Shown: positions 9,063 to 23,436, numbered from the stretch's first letter. The stretch is 64,000 nucleotides of DNA from Candidatus Thalassarchaeum betae (GCA_003193925.1 PSPG01000005.1:37174-101173), one strand, 5' to 3'. A program made the numbers and translations. The notes: generated by a model not told the origin, from the sequence alone.

Positions 9063-12000
9063 ATGGCTGCAACTAGAACGGCGGCATCGCGGAGAGTACC
9101 TCTGCTGCTCATCGCCACCATGCTCCTGTCCCTCCTGACCCCAATGGCTCTAGCAGAGCCTGAGTCTGATGATTCGATGCTAGAAGTCATGTCGGGTGAC
9201 CTGACGGACTTTACTCCCTCTATTGAGGGCAAGCGGTACATGTTCACCGACGCTGCCGAGCCCGTCTTCTCGGCCACCAGCTTCCTCAAGATGGAGTGGA
9301 GGGACGCGGGCTACCCGGGACTCATCCTGCCTTTCTCGCCAGGCTACCTCAACTCAAGGTCCTCGACCCGCACTTGCGAGAACGCTTGGAGCCAGGGTGA
9401 ATCAGGCAACATCTCTACTGCTAGCGGGACGGTTGCCGTGACAGTGCAAAAGATCTCGGCGAACTCGGCCATACTGGTGGAGGACGGGCAGATCATTCCG
9501 TCGACCACCGTCAATGACATCGTCTCGACCTGGGAGTCGACCATCTACCCTACCGACACCTCGTACTTCGGCACCCCTCCGGACGTCGACAACAACTGCC
9601 AGATCGAAATCGTCCTGATCTCGATCGACGGCGCGGGGGGCACTGGGGGATACTACTCCCCCGGAATCTCATCCGTCAGGGAGTCGGTCTTCGTCGACGT
9701 CGATGACTTGAGTTGGAGGAACACCATTCTCGCGCACGAGTTCGAGCACCTACTACACAACGCTCGTGACCCCTACGAGTACCTGTGGATCGACGAGGGC
9801 GCGGCCGACATGGCTGTCTACCTCTGCTTCGGAGTCACGGGCACGCTGACCGGGCACGCCAACGCGTGGTCGCAAGACAGCAGCCTCAGTGTGAGGTGGT
9901 GGAACGGCAGAATTGCCGACTACGGTGCCGGCTTCATGTTCCTGATGTACCTCGCAGACAAGCTCGGTGGAGGGGCCGCGATACAGCGCCTCGTTGCCGA
10001 CACCGCCACCGGGGGGGTCGCTATCGAGAACCTCGCGCAGAGCCCCGAGACAGGCTCTACTGCCATCGGGACCACGATGAGCGAAATCTATGCCAACTTC
10101 AGCGCCGCCGTCTCTCTGGACAGCGCGCAGGGAGCCTTCGGGTTCTCGAACCTCGACCTGACCACAGGATGCATCGCCGCGTACATCTGCAAAGCCCAGA
10201 TGAGCGGTTACAACGACCAGTGGGTGGACGGCTGGAACAGCTCCAGCCAGACCATCGAGGGTTGGGGGATGAGGGCCTACAAGTTCACCCAAGGCTCCGG
10301 GGCTCCGCTCAATCTGATGGTGCAACCGACACAGTTCGGCTTCGACGGCGCCATCATGGCCAAGGATGCTGACACGGGTACATGGTCGATGAGCAGCCTG
10401 AGGATGGACTCGGGCACTGGAGCCGGGACGGGGCTCGTTCACGGCTTCGGCAACACCACCGACGAGGTGTGGCTGCTGACATGGTACGAGTCCATGGTCA
10501 GCGACTGCGACTACAACTACGCCAGTTGCGGCATCACCACCGGAACTTACCCCACCGCGTCGCTGACAGTCTACGCCGGTCTCATCACGGACCCGGCTGA
10601 GGTGTCGATCGATACCATCATGTCCTTTGACAGGGATGGCAACAACCTTGACGACAGCGTCCGGATCGACCTCGAGGTGGTCTCGAACGCGTTCTTCGAG
10701 ATACTCGAGGTCACAGTCGAAGCCTACGTCAACAACACGCTGACCGACTCTGTGGTGTTCGACATCACCGCCGGCAACAGCGTACCCTCTCCGAGGAGCG
10801 TCTGGTTCACGCCGCCCTCCTCGGGCGACTGGACCTTTGGAATCAGGGTCCGCGATATCACCGGAGAGGTCGTCGACCAAGCCTTCGCCCTGCCTATGAC
10901 TATTGCTAACATGGAGCCGATCGCCTCCGGTTCGATGTCCACCTCGATTACTCAAACGTGGCTCCCAGTGAGCATGTTCGGCTCGGGCTACGACTCATGG
11001 GGCTTCGGTCAGCTCAACGGTACTTTCAGCCACAACGAGACGCCCACTGGGTACGTCTGGGACCTCGGTGACAACAACTCCTCTGGACTGAAGAACCCCG
11101 TCCACTCATACCTCAATCCGGGGAACTACCAGATTGTGCTGGTCGTACAGGACCAAGGGGGCTACTACTCCGAGCCGCAGTCGTGGAACATCTCAGTCAG
11201 TGACATCTCCGACCCGGTCCCGGAGATCTCGGTAGACGGGGTGGTGATGATCGACGATCTGGTGCTGCTGACCGACCAGAGGGTGCAGTTCTCAGCCAGA
11301 GGGACCACGGACAACCTCCCACTGGAGCAACTCGATTTCACCTGGGACTGGGGCGATGGCCAGTCGGAGTACGGTCAAGGCCTGGCTGAGGCCGGGCACT
11401 CGTGGGTCGACGGCAGTGCCGATGGGATCATCTACACGCTCATCCTGACCGTTGATGACGGCAACCACATCGTCGAGCATTCGCTGTACATCAGAGTGCT
11501 GAACCGCCTGCCCAAGCAGGTCTTCGACGAGCCACTCCAAACCTACACACTGACACCGCTGACAATGCCTACCGTATTCGAGGACTCTGACGGGATGATC
11601 GTGGAGTACAACTGGTACTTCGAGGGCGGCGTCAACCTCGGTGGCTCGGGAATGAGTCTGACCTCCAACTTCTCCGCTACCGAGTCGGTGCTCCAGAACC
11701 CGAGCGTCGGATGGCTCGAGCCCGGCATGAAGAACGTCACCATCGAAGTCACAGATGACGATGGCAACTCCTCGATCGCCACCCTCTGGGTGCAGGTCCT
11801 GAACCAGCGGCCCGTGGCCGTCTTCTCGAGACCTGCGGACGGCACTGTCGACACCGTCTACACCTTCGAAAGCGCCTCCTTCGATCCGGACGGCGACACC
11901 ACCCTGCTTCAGACGATATGGGAGATCTCCGAGCTCGACGAACCGGTGCACAACGTCTCCTCGGTCAGCCACACCTTCCTCGAGCCCGGATTATACACTA

Positions 12001-13169
12001 TCAGCCTCACAGTCATCGACGACAGGGGCCTGTCGTCGGCCACCAAGTCATACTCAATCAGGATTGAGAACCCGCTGCCGGTGCCTGCGCTCACCTTCAG
12101 CTGCCCAAGCATCAACGGCACCGTGCTGGATGGCATCCCAGAGGACGAAGGAGTCGTCGTCTGGCAAATCCCGCACACCCCCGATGGCGGCGCATTCGTC
12201 GCACCCGGGGACCCGATCAGGTTCGACGGCTCGGGGAGCTACGACGCCGACCCCCTGTTCACCGGAAGGACATCCACCGACTCGAACGACCCCGAGTGGA
12301 ACGGCATCGTCTCGTGGATCTGGGACTTCGGCGACGCCAGTCCGTCGGCCCATGGCCCCGTGGTCTGGCATGCCTACGAGATACCGGGGGCCTACACAGT
12401 CACCCTGACCGTCGTCGACGGATTCGAGGGCGGCGAGACCAACACCACCTCGATGACCGTGTACGTCTCCAGGGCGCCTATCATCCTGACCAACGACCCG
12501 ATCTCAGCCGATTACGTCAGCATCGGCGATCTGGTCCTCCTGAATGCCAGCGCCACCGACGCCGACCTGACGGACGGCATAGAAGCCTGGCTCGATGTCG
12601 ATGCCTCAGACGACAGCGACGGCGACGGCGATCCCACCAACGACCAGGACAGGCCCCTCACCGGTATCCTGACCGTCAGATGGGACCTCAACGCCATGCA
12701 GGACGCCAATCTGGATGGCGACTTACGCAACGACTGGCTATGGGTCAATCAGACGTGGAACCAGGCCGGCGAGATCAGGATTGTGATGCAGGTCTGCGAT
12801 GGAGTCGCTGTCTGCTCTTCCAGAGACTACGTCATCACCGTGCTGGCCCTTCAGGAGGATGACCGTCCCAAGTCTCTGGCTGACCTGACGTGGAGGGACC
12901 TGGTCCCGAACAAGGCGAGTGCGGGCCTGCTGGCCCTCGTAGCGGCCGTCCTGATTCTCGGGTGGTTTGTCATGCGAGAGAAGGACGAGGACGAACTGGA
13001 CGCCGAGGGGATGCTTGAGACCTACGACGTCGCTGAGGTGGAGGCCGAAGGGGGGCTTCCGGGGATGGACCAGCACAAGCCCCCTCCCCAACCGAAGTAC
13101 CTGACGGTCGAAGAGCGAAGAGACAAGGAGTCCGGATACATCCGACCCATCCGGACGAGGAGGCGCTGA
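9063..13169 (+). CDS. Large surface metalloprotease with PKD repeats
   Basis: 1368 aa from the ATG at 9063 (GGAG at 9051-9054; a GTG at 9054 is in frame). Signal peptide about 1-31. The N-terminal domain carries a gluzincin-type zinc site: HEFEH at 225-229 with a third-ligand glutamate near 245 in WIDEGAADMA. From about residue 620 there are five or six PKD-like beta modules (WDLGD, WDWGDG and WDFGD motifs), the last containing an acidic D-x-D/N-rich loop (ASDDSDGDGDPTNDQD) that resembles a calcium site. A single C-terminal membrane helix (about 1290-1307) and a charged tail anchor it. Probably degrades or binds particulate protein at the cell surface; the substrate is unknown. Confidence 0.8.
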   Translation: MAATRTAASRRVPLLLIATMLLSLLTPMALAEPESDDSMLEVMSGDLTDFTPSIEGKRYMFTDAAEPVFSATSFLKMEWRDAGYPGLILPFSPGYLNSRSSTRTCENAWSQGESGNISTASGTVAVTVQKISANSAILVEDGQIIPSTTVNDIVSTWESTIYPTDTSYFGTPPDVDNNCQIEIVLISIDGAGGTGGYYSPGISSVRESVFVDVDDLSWRNTILAHEFEHLLHNARDPYEYLWIDEGAADMAVYLCFGVTGTLTGHANAWSQDSSLSVRWWNGRIADYGAGFMFLMYLADKLGGGAAIQRLVADTATGGVAIENLAQSPETGSTAIGTTMSEIYANFSAAVSLDSAQGAFGFSNLDLTTGCIAAYICKAQMSGYNDQWVDGWNSSSQTIEGWGMRAYKFTQGSGAPLNLMVQPTQFGFDGAIMAKDADTGTWSMSSLRMDSGTGAGTGLVHGFGNTTDEVWLLTWYESMVSDCDYNYASCGITTGTYPTASLTVYAGLITDPAEVSIDTIMSFDRDGNNLDDSVRIDLEVVSNAFFEILEVTVEAYVNNTLTDSVVFDITAGNSVPSPRSVWFTPPSSGDWTFGIRVRDITGEVVDQAFALPMTIANMEPIASGSMSTSITQTWLPVSMFGSGYDSWGFGQLNGTFSHNETPTGYVWDLGDNNSSGLKNPVHSYLNPGNYQIVLVVQDQGGYYSEPQSWNISVSDISDPVPEISVDGVVMIDDLVLLTDQRVQFSARGTTDNLPLEQLDFTWDWGDGQSEYGQGLAEAGHSWVDGSADGIIYTLILTVDDGNHIVEHSLYIRVLNRLPKQVFDEPLQTYTLTPLTMPTVFEDSDGMIVEYNWYFEGGVNLGGSGMSLTSNFSATESVLQNPSVGWLEPGMKNVTIEVTDDDGNSSIATLWVQVLNQRPVAVFSRPADGTVDTVYTFESASFDPDGDTTLLQTIWEISELDEPVHNVSSVSHTFLEPGLYTISLTVIDDRGLSSATKSYSIRIENPLPVPALTFSCPSINGTVLDGIPEDEGVVVWQIPHTPDGGAFVAPGDPIRFDGSGSYDADPLFTGRTSTDSNDPEWNGIVSWIWDFGDASPSAHGPVVWHAYEIPGAYTVTLTVVDGFEGGETNTTSMTVYVSRAPIILTNDPISADYVSIGDLVLLNASATDADLTDGIEAWLDVDASDDSDGDGDPTNDQDRPLTGILTVRWDLNAMQDANLDGDLRNDWLWVNQTWNQAGEIRIVMQVCDGVAVCSSRDYVITVLALQEDDRPKSLADLTWRDLVPNKASAGLLALVAAVLILGWFVMREKDEDELDAEGMLETYDVAEVEAEGGLPGMDQHKPPPQPKYLTVEERRDKESGYIRPIRTRRR

Positions 13170-13171
13170 GC

Positions 13172-14077
13172 GTGAGGAACAGCCCTAGGAAACTCATTGC
13201 GGCCCTGATCAACCTCTGCCTGCTCCTACCCACAGTCGCGGTGTTCACCGCCGTCATCGCGGCTCCGATCGCATCAGCAGAGGCTACCTGCGACGTACCG
13301 GCGAGCAACATCCCCGGAATCGACCGGTACTTCGACGAGCACAGCGTCGAGGATGGCGGAATATGGTGGTGGCATGAGGGTGGGGGCAATGACCTCAGGT
13401 CCCTCGATGTTGATTTCAGCACCGAGATGACGATTCAGAACGACAGCGCCAACGCCGTCAGCATGGAGCTGGTGCCGGGTTACCAGTACACGTTCTGCAT
13501 CTACCTGAGCCCGGACCAGGACTCTCCGCCCAACATGGGGGCGATCGGCGATGTCTACCTGATGACCGAGAGCAACTGGAACCGCTATGCCACCAGTTAC
13601 AATGATCGCGAGTGGACCGAACTCGAGGAGGACCTGGAAAACGTGCCAGTCGAATGGCGGGACCTATTCGTCTGGCTCCCATTCAGGGACGTGCACGCTT
13701 ACGAGAGCGTCTCCAGCGAGGTCTTCTCTGTGGCGATCGACTCCAGCGGCTCGCTGTGGTCGTCGGTCGACTGGTTCGAGAGCGGGGACGAGAAGTACTA
13801 CCTCGTCGTGGACGGCTGGGACAATGACAGGAGCACGGACAGAGGTGCGGCCGGAGGTACCATGAATGTCGAGATACTCGTCGATGTCGAGGAGAGAACG
13901 ACGCTGCCGAATTTCATCGCCTACATCCTCATCGCGGCTCTGCCTCTGGCTTGCATCATAGCCCCCATGGTCATACACAGCCGATACATGTCAACGGGAA
14001 TCAGCGAGGAAGATGGGGACCTCCGCCAAGTGCCCTACTTGGAAGACGAGAGCGATGAACGCGATGGCGAAGACTAA
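13172..14077 (+). CDS. Secreted, C-terminally anchored protein of unknown function
   Basis: 301 aa, GTG start at 13172, 2 nt after the stop of the metalloprotease gene, so clearly in its operon. Signal peptide about 1-36 (ending IASAEA), a beta-rich extracellular region with two early cysteines (C40 and one near 110), one membrane helix about 247-270 and an acidic cytoplasmic tail. The middle recalls pre-peptidase C-terminal type domains (YQYTFCIYL...YYLVVDGWDND), which often accompany secreted peptidases; this assignment is tentative. A role with the upstream protease is inferred from operon position. Confidence 0.55.
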   Translation: MRNSPRKLIAALINLCLLLPTVAVFTAVIAAPIASAEATCDVPASNIPGIDRYFDEHSVEDGGIWWWHEGGGNDLRSLDVDFSTEMTIQNDSANAVSMELVPGYQYTFCIYLSPDQDSPPNMGAIGDVYLMTESNWNRYATSYNDREWTELEEDLENVPVEWRDLFVWLPFRDVHAYESVSSEVFSVAIDSSGSLWSSVDWFESGDEKYYLVVDGWDNDRSTDRGAAGGTMNVEILVDVEERTTLPNFIAYILIAALPLACIIAPMVIHSRYMSTGISEEDGDLRQVPYLEDESDERDGED

Positions 14078-14895
14078 CCAGTCTCATACTCCAGTAACTG
14101 CCATGCGGTCTGCAAATCGGATGCGTTGATCCTCCCCTGCCTCGAAAGGTGCCATCCGGATTCCATAGTCGTGTAGACCATGGCCTGTCCCAGCAGGGGT
14201 GCGTGAATCCGAGTCCAGTCGCCCCCTGAGCCTGTCCCCATTATCGCGTTGGGGGTGCCTGAGCCATTGAGTTGCCAAGCAGCCTCGAAGAGGCGCAGGC
14301 CATCATGTCGGCCCAAGGTCCGGTAGCACATCTTCACCATCTCGCCGGCATCGGAGTTGTCCACCACGTCCTGGATGATCTCCGATGCCGATGGTGGCTG
14401 CTCCGAGGAGTGCTGGGAAGCGATGACTCGAGTCTTATCCCCGGCTGCATCGACCAGTGCCTTGCGTGGCTTGGACTCCATGTCCACCTCGAGATCGATC
14501 CAGCTCACGCCGCTCTCGATACCAGCCTTCAGGACCTCAATGCGCTGTCCCTCGTCGCCGGGATAATGCCCTCCCTGACGCTCTGGGCGGCATGTCAGCA
14601 CCACGGGTAGCTCGATGCCCTGCTTGAGGAAAGCAAGCGCTGTGTGGACGTCCACCGAGTCCAATGGCTGCGGTATCATCTCGGGCTCGACGAACTTGGG
14701 GCGCTCTCGCTCTCCCTTGCCGTTCCCCTTCTCTTTCTCGGAAGGATCGGGGTCGGGCATCTGCTCGACCACCCAGAGTTTGTCCAGACGGACCTCCACG
14801 AGATCAGCTCCGGCGGCCGTGGCCCTCGCGGCGTCCTTCAGCATCTCATCGACCGTGCACCCATTGAGTGTCACGCAGATGAGAGGTCGAGCCAT
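14074..14895 (-). CDS. aroD: 3-dehydroquinate dehydratase, type I
   Basis: 273 aa. Type I (Schiff-base) enzyme that converts 3-dehydroquinate to 3-dehydroshikimate in the shikimate pathway. Seen: LICVTLNG and AGADLVEVRLDKL at the N-terminus, VVLTCRPERQGG, SWIDLEVDME, the ASQHSS block with the catalytic histidine region, and the Schiff-base lysine in MVKMCYRTLG. A charged low-complexity insert (about 50-75, rich in Lys, Glu and Gly) interrupts the barrel near the N-terminus and is unusual. Converges with the preceding gene. Pathway partner aroA lies 5 kb away on the other strand. Confidence 0.92.
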   Translation of the reverse strand: MARPLICVTLNGCTVDEMLKDAARATAAGADLVEVRLDKLWVVEQMPDPDPSEKEKGNGKGERERPKFVEPEMIPQPLDSVDVHTALAFLKQGIELPVVLTCRPERQGGHYPGDEGQRIEVLKAGIESGVSWIDLEVDMESKPRKALVDAAGDKTRVIASQHSSEQPPSASEIIQDVVDNSDAGEMVKMCYRTLGRHDGLRLFEAAWQLNGSGTPNAIMGTGSGGDWTRIHAPLLGQAMVYTTMESGWHLSRQGRINASDLQTAWQLLEYETG

Positions 14896-14920
14896 TCGCC
14901 CGCCCCACCTTAGCGTTCTG

Positions 14921-14926
14921 TTTAAC
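14921..14926 (-). promoter_or_regulatory. AT box upstream of aroD
   Basis: GTTAAA on the minus strand lies 26-31 nt before the aroD ATG at 14895, and no Shine-Dalgarno-like sequence precedes that ATG. This is the layout of an archaeal TATA box driving a leaderless transcript. Inferred from spacing. Confidence 0.4.
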
Positions 14927-15010
14927 CGTGTCGTGAGGAGAAAGCAGGCCTAAGGCCTGAAATCGGTCGAATATCCCCATTTTTCGCTGTTTTTGAGGTC
15001 CCCAGAAGGA

Positions 15011-17046
<2,036 letters not shown>

Positions 17047-17054
17047 GTGGTAGA

Positions 17055-19751
<2,697 letters not shown>

Positions 19752-19797
19752 GGGAAACCGCTCGGCTTAAGCGATTAACGCGGGTGGCCAGAGCGCT

Positions 19798-19884
19798 GCG
19801 GCAGTCGCATAGCCTGGCCATTGCGCTGGATTGCTAATCCAGTGGTGTTTCACCTCGGGAGTTCGAATCTCCCCTGCCGCGCCA
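19798..19884 (+). tRNA. tRNA-Ser (anticodon GCT)
   Basis: 87 nt. Acceptor stem GCGGCAG (19798-19804) pairs with CTGCCGC (19874-19880), followed by discriminator G and an encoded CCA. Anticodon stem-loop CTGGA-TTGCTAA-TCCAG gives anticodon GCT (serine AGC/AGU codons). A long variable arm (GGTG-TTT-CACC), the class II hallmark of tRNA-Ser, precedes the T arm GGGAG-TTCGAAT-CTCCC. No intron. A TTAACGC element and AT-rich bases at 19768-19781 may be part of its promoter. Confidence 0.95.
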
Positions 19885-20020
19885 CCTCATTCATGGCAGT
19901 CTTCATGCGCTGAGCCGGCACACTCCCAGCGTGGACTGGGACGGTGAGTCGGACTACGGCAACTGGATCAGGGGCTAGTCGCATACGAGGTTTCAACCGA
20001 ACGCCGCCCATGGCGGTGGC

Positions 20021-21205
20021 ATGCTGAGCATCGAGCCGATGGATCTGCACGGCCCCATCGACTGGGCGCTGCCGCCATCGAAGAGCCACATGATGCGCTG
20101 GCTCGCCCTCGCCGCGCAGGCCGAGGGCGAGACCGTCCTGAGCTTCGACGGCGAGCCGGGCGAGGACGTGCTCTCGATGGCCGAGTGCCTGCGGCAACTG
20201 GGTGCCGGTATCGAACAGAGTGCCTCGCAGTGGAGCGTCACCGGCGTCGGTGCGGACGGATTCAGCGAGCCCGAGGGGGTGCTGGACTGCGGCAACTCCG
20301 GGACTGCCGCTCGCTTCCTGACCGCAATCGCGGCTGGACTGGCATCGGCTGTCGCGCTGGACGGTGACGCCTCCCTGAGGCGGCGCGATTTGTCGGCTCT
20401 GAACAGCGCACTTCGCGAGTTCGGGTGCGAGATCTCCTCGGATGCCGTGCCCCTGTCGGTGAATGGCCCGGCCCGTACGGGCAGAGCCTACCTCGAGGTC
20501 GGCTCGTCCAGCCAGCCCCTCTCCGCTCTCCTCCTCGCCTCTCCGGGGTACTCGGCGCGTCTCCATCTAGGTATGTCCGAGGGGTCTGTGAGCCGCGGCT
20601 ACTCCCGGCTCTCTTTCGAGCTGGCAGCGCTGTGCGGCTCTCCGAACAGGCTCGACGGCGACGTTGTGGTGATCGAGCCGTGGCGTGTCTCGACGCCCCC
20701 TGCTGTCAGCATCCCCGAGGAGGTAAGCCTGCTGCCGATGGCGATGCTGATGTCCGAGCTGCATGACGCCGAAGTGGAAGTGCGCGGCTCGGGCATCGAA
20801 CTCACGCCGGCACTGATGGCCTTGGCCGAACAAGAGAGCGAACTGGACCTGCGTGACGAGAGCGATGTCATCACCCCTGCGGCGGCGCTGCTCGCTCTGG
20901 GCCGAGGGGGTCGAATCACGGGCGCGGCCCACTCGAGGGGCAAGGAGTCGGACAGGATACTCGGGACGGTCGGGCTGCTGGCCGCCTTCGGCATGGCGTC
21001 CAGCGCGACGGGGGATGGCATCGAGGTCCCGGGCGGGCAGGTCCCGGCGAGGCCGGAGTCACCGGTCCAGACGCATGGTGACCATCGTATCGCAATGACG
21101 GCGATGGTGCTGGCCAGCAAGGTCGGAGGCAGCATCGTCAACCCGGAGATCAGCGCCGTCACCGACCCGGGTTTCATCGAGCGATTGACGGGATTGGGAG
21201 ACTAG
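20021..21205 (+). CDS. aroA: 5-enolpyruvylshikimate-3-phosphate synthase
   Basis: 394 aa, ATG start at 20021. Transfers enolpyruvate from PEP to shikimate-3-phosphate. Seen: LPPSKSHMMRWLALA (substrate-binding Lys), CGNSGTAARFLTAIAA (equivalent of the GNAGTAMRPL loop), SRGYSRLSFE, the SRGKESDRI block and THGDHRIAMTAMV near the C-terminus. Slightly shorter than the bacterial enzyme (about 427 aa) but all key blocks are present. The 136 nt between tRNA-Ser and aroA contain no gene I can support. Confidence 0.95.
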   Translation: MLSIEPMDLHGPIDWALPPSKSHMMRWLALAAQAEGETVLSFDGEPGEDVLSMAECLRQLGAGIEQSASQWSVTGVGADGFSEPEGVLDCGNSGTAARFLTAIAAGLASAVALDGDASLRRRDLSALNSALREFGCEISSDAVPLSVNGPARTGRAYLEVGSSSQPLSALLLASPGYSARLHLGMSEGSVSRGYSRLSFELAALCGSPNRLDGDVVVIEPWRVSTPPAVSIPEEVSLLPMAMLMSELHDAEVEVRGSGIELTPALMALAEQESELDLRDESDVITPAAALLALGRGGRITGAAHSRGKESDRILGTVGLLAAFGMASSATGDGIEVPGGQVPARPESPVQTHGDHRIAMTAMVLASKVGGSIVNPEISAVTDPGFIERLTGLGD

Positions 21206-21217
21206 TCGGGGAATAAC

Positions 21218-22186
21218 ATGTCGAAGAGCGGCGGCAACCTCGTAACCCACTTCCTCCTCTTGCTGGTGGTCATCATCTGGGGCTCCTCATGGGCCGTGGG
21301 AAGGATTCTCAGCAGCGGACTGGATTCAGAGAGACCGGCCACTCTGGACCCGGCGACGGCGGCATGGCTGAGGTACGCCGTGGTCGTGCTGATGTTCTTC
21401 GCATGGTGCGCCTACAAGTCGCTCACGGGTGATAGGGTCAGAGCCCTGCCGCCCGATCGCAACACTTGGAGGTCGGTGCTTTGGATAGGCTTCTTCGGAG
21501 TGATGATCTACCAGTTGCTGTTCATGCACGGGATGAAGTGGACGGCGGCGGGTGACGCCTCGCTGATCATCCCAATCAACCCGGTCTTCACCGTGCTGCT
21601 GGCGGCTCCGATGCTCGGCCAGCCCATATCGAGGAAGATGGCGCTGGGACTGTTCTTCGGAATCACCGGCGTGGCCGCGGTCGTGGGCTGGAGCCCCAAT
21701 GTGGACATCCCGTTCGAGCACCGCCTGCTCGGTGATGCGATGGTCGTCTTCGCGGCCCTGTCGTGGGCCACGACGACCAACCTGACCAAGCGCATCCTGC
21801 AGAGGCGGCGCGACGAGGCCGGGGCATCGGCCCTCGAGATAGTGATCTGGTACTCCTTCGCCGGCTGGGTCATGCTGACGCCGTGGATGCTGTACGAGCT
21901 GTGGGGCGCGCCGCTTCCTGCGCCCACAACTGTCGAATGGGCCTCGATTCTCTACCTCGGCTCGTTCTCCACCGTCCTCGCCTACGTCTGGTTCGCGATG
22001 GGCATAGACAGGCTCGGGCCGACGGCAGCGGCGTCGTACGTCTTCCTCGTGCCGGTCTTCGGCATACTCACCGGCTGGGCGCTGCTCGACGAAAGCATCG
22101 GAGTCTCGATGCTGGTCGGCTTCGTGCTCATCGTGGTCGGGGTCCGCGTAGTGCAGCGCGAAAGCGCGAGGCTGAGAACCGATTGA
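21218..22186 (+). CDS. DMT superfamily (EamA) transporter
   Basis: 322 aa. Ten predicted membrane helices arranged as two EamA repeats: the first begins LVTHFLLLLVVIIWGSSWAVGRIL, the second with LLGDAMVVFAALSWATTTNLTKRIL. Repeat ends show the typical SLIIPINPVFTVLLAAPMLGQPIS and AASYVFLVPVFGILTGWALLDESI pattern. The family exports or imports metabolites such as amino acids or nucleosides; substrate cannot be deduced. ATG start 13 nt after aroA, so possibly co-transcribed. Confidence 0.85.
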   Translation: MSKSGGNLVTHFLLLLVVIIWGSSWAVGRILSSGLDSERPATLDPATAAWLRYAVVVLMFFAWCAYKSLTGDRVRALPPDRNTWRSVLWIGFFGVMIYQLLFMHGMKWTAAGDASLIIPINPVFTVLLAAPMLGQPISRKMALGLFFGITGVAAVVGWSPNVDIPFEHRLLGDAMVVFAALSWATTTNLTKRILQRRRDEAGASALEIVIWYSFAGWVMLTPWMLYELWGAPLPAPTTVEWASILYLGSFSTVLAYVWFAMGIDRLGPTAAASYVFLVPVFGILTGWALLDESIGVSMLVGFVLIVVGVRVVQRESARLRTD

Positions 22187-22212
22187 GGGAACGCCTCCGG
22201 TGTTGCCTCATC

Positions 22213-22220
22213 ATTAAATA
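22213..22220 (+). promoter_or_regulatory. TATA box upstream of rpl10e
   Basis: ATTAAATA stands out in GC-rich surroundings, 35-42 nt before the ATG of the L10e gene. A start of transcription near 22242 would leave a short leader containing GAGGT at 22244-22248. Confidence 0.5.
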
Positions 22221-22254
22221 GAGGGGGTCGTTGGGCGGCCAACGAGGTAGGTAA

Positions 22255-22794
22255 ATGGCACGCATGCCAGGCAGTATGTATCGTCAGATCAAGGGTCAGG
22301 CGTACACCCGGAGAGAGTACTCCGGCGGAGTCCCGAACAATCGCATACTGCGCTACTTCATGGGTGACCGCAAGGCGGCGGAGGCAGGTCAGTTCGACAT
22401 CATCGTCGAGCTGTCCGCTGACAACGCATGCCAGGTTCGCGACACCGCTCTGGAGGCGACTCGACAAGTGGCCAACGCGACTATCAGGAAGGTTGCCGGA
22501 GACATGGGCTACGCCCTGCGCATGCACACCTACCCGCACCAGATCCTGCGCCAGAACAAGCAGGCCACCGGGGCCGGCGCGGACCGCGTCTCGCTGGGGA
22601 TGCGCCAGTCATACGGGAAGAACGTGGGCACTGCCGCGCGGGTCCGGCCGGGTCAGACGCTGGTCTCCATCCAGACCATCCCAGAGCACTACCTGGTGGC
22701 CCGGGACGCACTGCGAAAGGCACGCTGCAAGCTCCCTACGCCATGCACTATCAGGCTCGTCAAGGGCGCCGAGCATTTGCAGGGGCTAGTGTGA
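22255..22794 (+). CDS. rpl10e: Ribosomal protein L10e (uL16 family)
   Basis: 179 aa. Archaeal/eukaryotic L10e, the large-subunit protein near the peptidyl-transferase centre and the tRNA path. Starts MARMPGSMYRQIKGQAYTRREY and contains PNNRILRYFMGD, PHQILRQNKQATGAGADRVSLGMRQSYGK and GTAARVRPGQTLVSI, all typical. Length is standard. GAGGT lies 6 nt before the ATG. Followed 12 nt later by the hpt gene. Confidence 0.97.
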   Translation: MARMPGSMYRQIKGQAYTRREYSGGVPNNRILRYFMGDRKAAEAGQFDIIVELSADNACQVRDTALEATRQVANATIRKVAGDMGYALRMHTYPHQILRQNKQATGAGADRVSLGMRQSYGKNVGTAARVRPGQTLVSIQTIPEHYLVARDALRKARCKLPTPCTIRLVKGAEHLQGLV

Positions 22795-22806
22795 GGTTGA
22801 GGGGCC

Positions 22807-23385
22807 ATGTCGCCCTCTGACCCTCTGACCGTACTGCAGGACTCACTGCGTGGAGCGCCGATCATCTGGAAGGGCGAGTACCCGTACTTCATCCACCCGA
22901 TCTCCGATGGCATCCCGCGCATGGAGGCCGACGTGCTGCGCGCCACCTGCGACCTCATCGTCGAGATGGTAGACTGGTCCGAGATCGACCTCATCGTCAG
23001 CGTCGAGGCGATGGGGCTGCCCCTGCTCGCCGTGGTCGGGGACGCCACCGGCAAGCCCACCGTGGTGATCCGCAAGCGCTCGTACGGCATGGAGGGCGAG
23101 GTCCGCGTCGACGTCTCGACCGGCTACTCCCAGTCCACCGCCTACATCAACGACATCAAGTCAGGCGAGAGGCTCCTCATAGTCGACGACGTGATCTCCA
23201 CCGGCGGCACCCTAGAGCCACTGCTCGAGGCGCTCGAGGGGATGGGCGCCGTGCTGCAGGACGTCGTCGTGGCCATCGAGAAGGGCGAGGGCCGAGAGCG
23301 ATTGGCGCGAGAGCGCCCGGACTGGCCGATACGCACGCTCGCGCGCATCGACATCGTCGACGGCAGGGTCGAGATCCTAGGGTGA
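22807..23385 (+). CDS. hpt: Hypoxanthine/guanine phosphoribosyltransferase (archaeal type)
   Basis: 192 aa. PRPP-binding loop LLIVDDVISTGGTLEPLLEA is clear. The flanking blocks (SVEAMGLPLLAVVGDATGKPTVVIRKRSYGMEGEV, then STGYSQSTAYIND) match the archaeal Hpt group, which is closer in sequence to adenine phosphoribosyltransferases. It salvages purine bases to IMP/GMP using PRPP; base specificity is assigned from the family, not proven. ATG at 22807, 12 nt after rpl10e, so probably one transcript. Confidence 0.85.
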   Translation: MSPSDPLTVLQDSLRGAPIIWKGEYPYFIHPISDGIPRMEADVLRATCDLIVEMVDWSEIDLIVSVEAMGLPLLAVVGDATGKPTVVIRKRSYGMEGEVRVDVSTGYSQSTAYINDIKSGERLLIVDDVISTGGTLEPLLEALEGMGAVLQDVVVAIEKGEGRERLARERPDWPIRTLARIDIVDGRVEILG

Positions 23386-23436
23386 AGCGTCCTATCAGAT
23401 GAAATAGCGGCCGCCTGACCGCGGAGCGGGCGGAAT

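Noticed and set aside
9753-10955. 400-aa antisense frame inside the metalloprotease gene
   Set aside because: Composition and periodic Gly/His/Val/Asp content are those of a shadow of a GC-rich coding strand; no domains.
19931-19978. Short GTG frame between tRNA-Ser and aroA
   Set aside because: Fifteen codons with no similarity or ribosome site.
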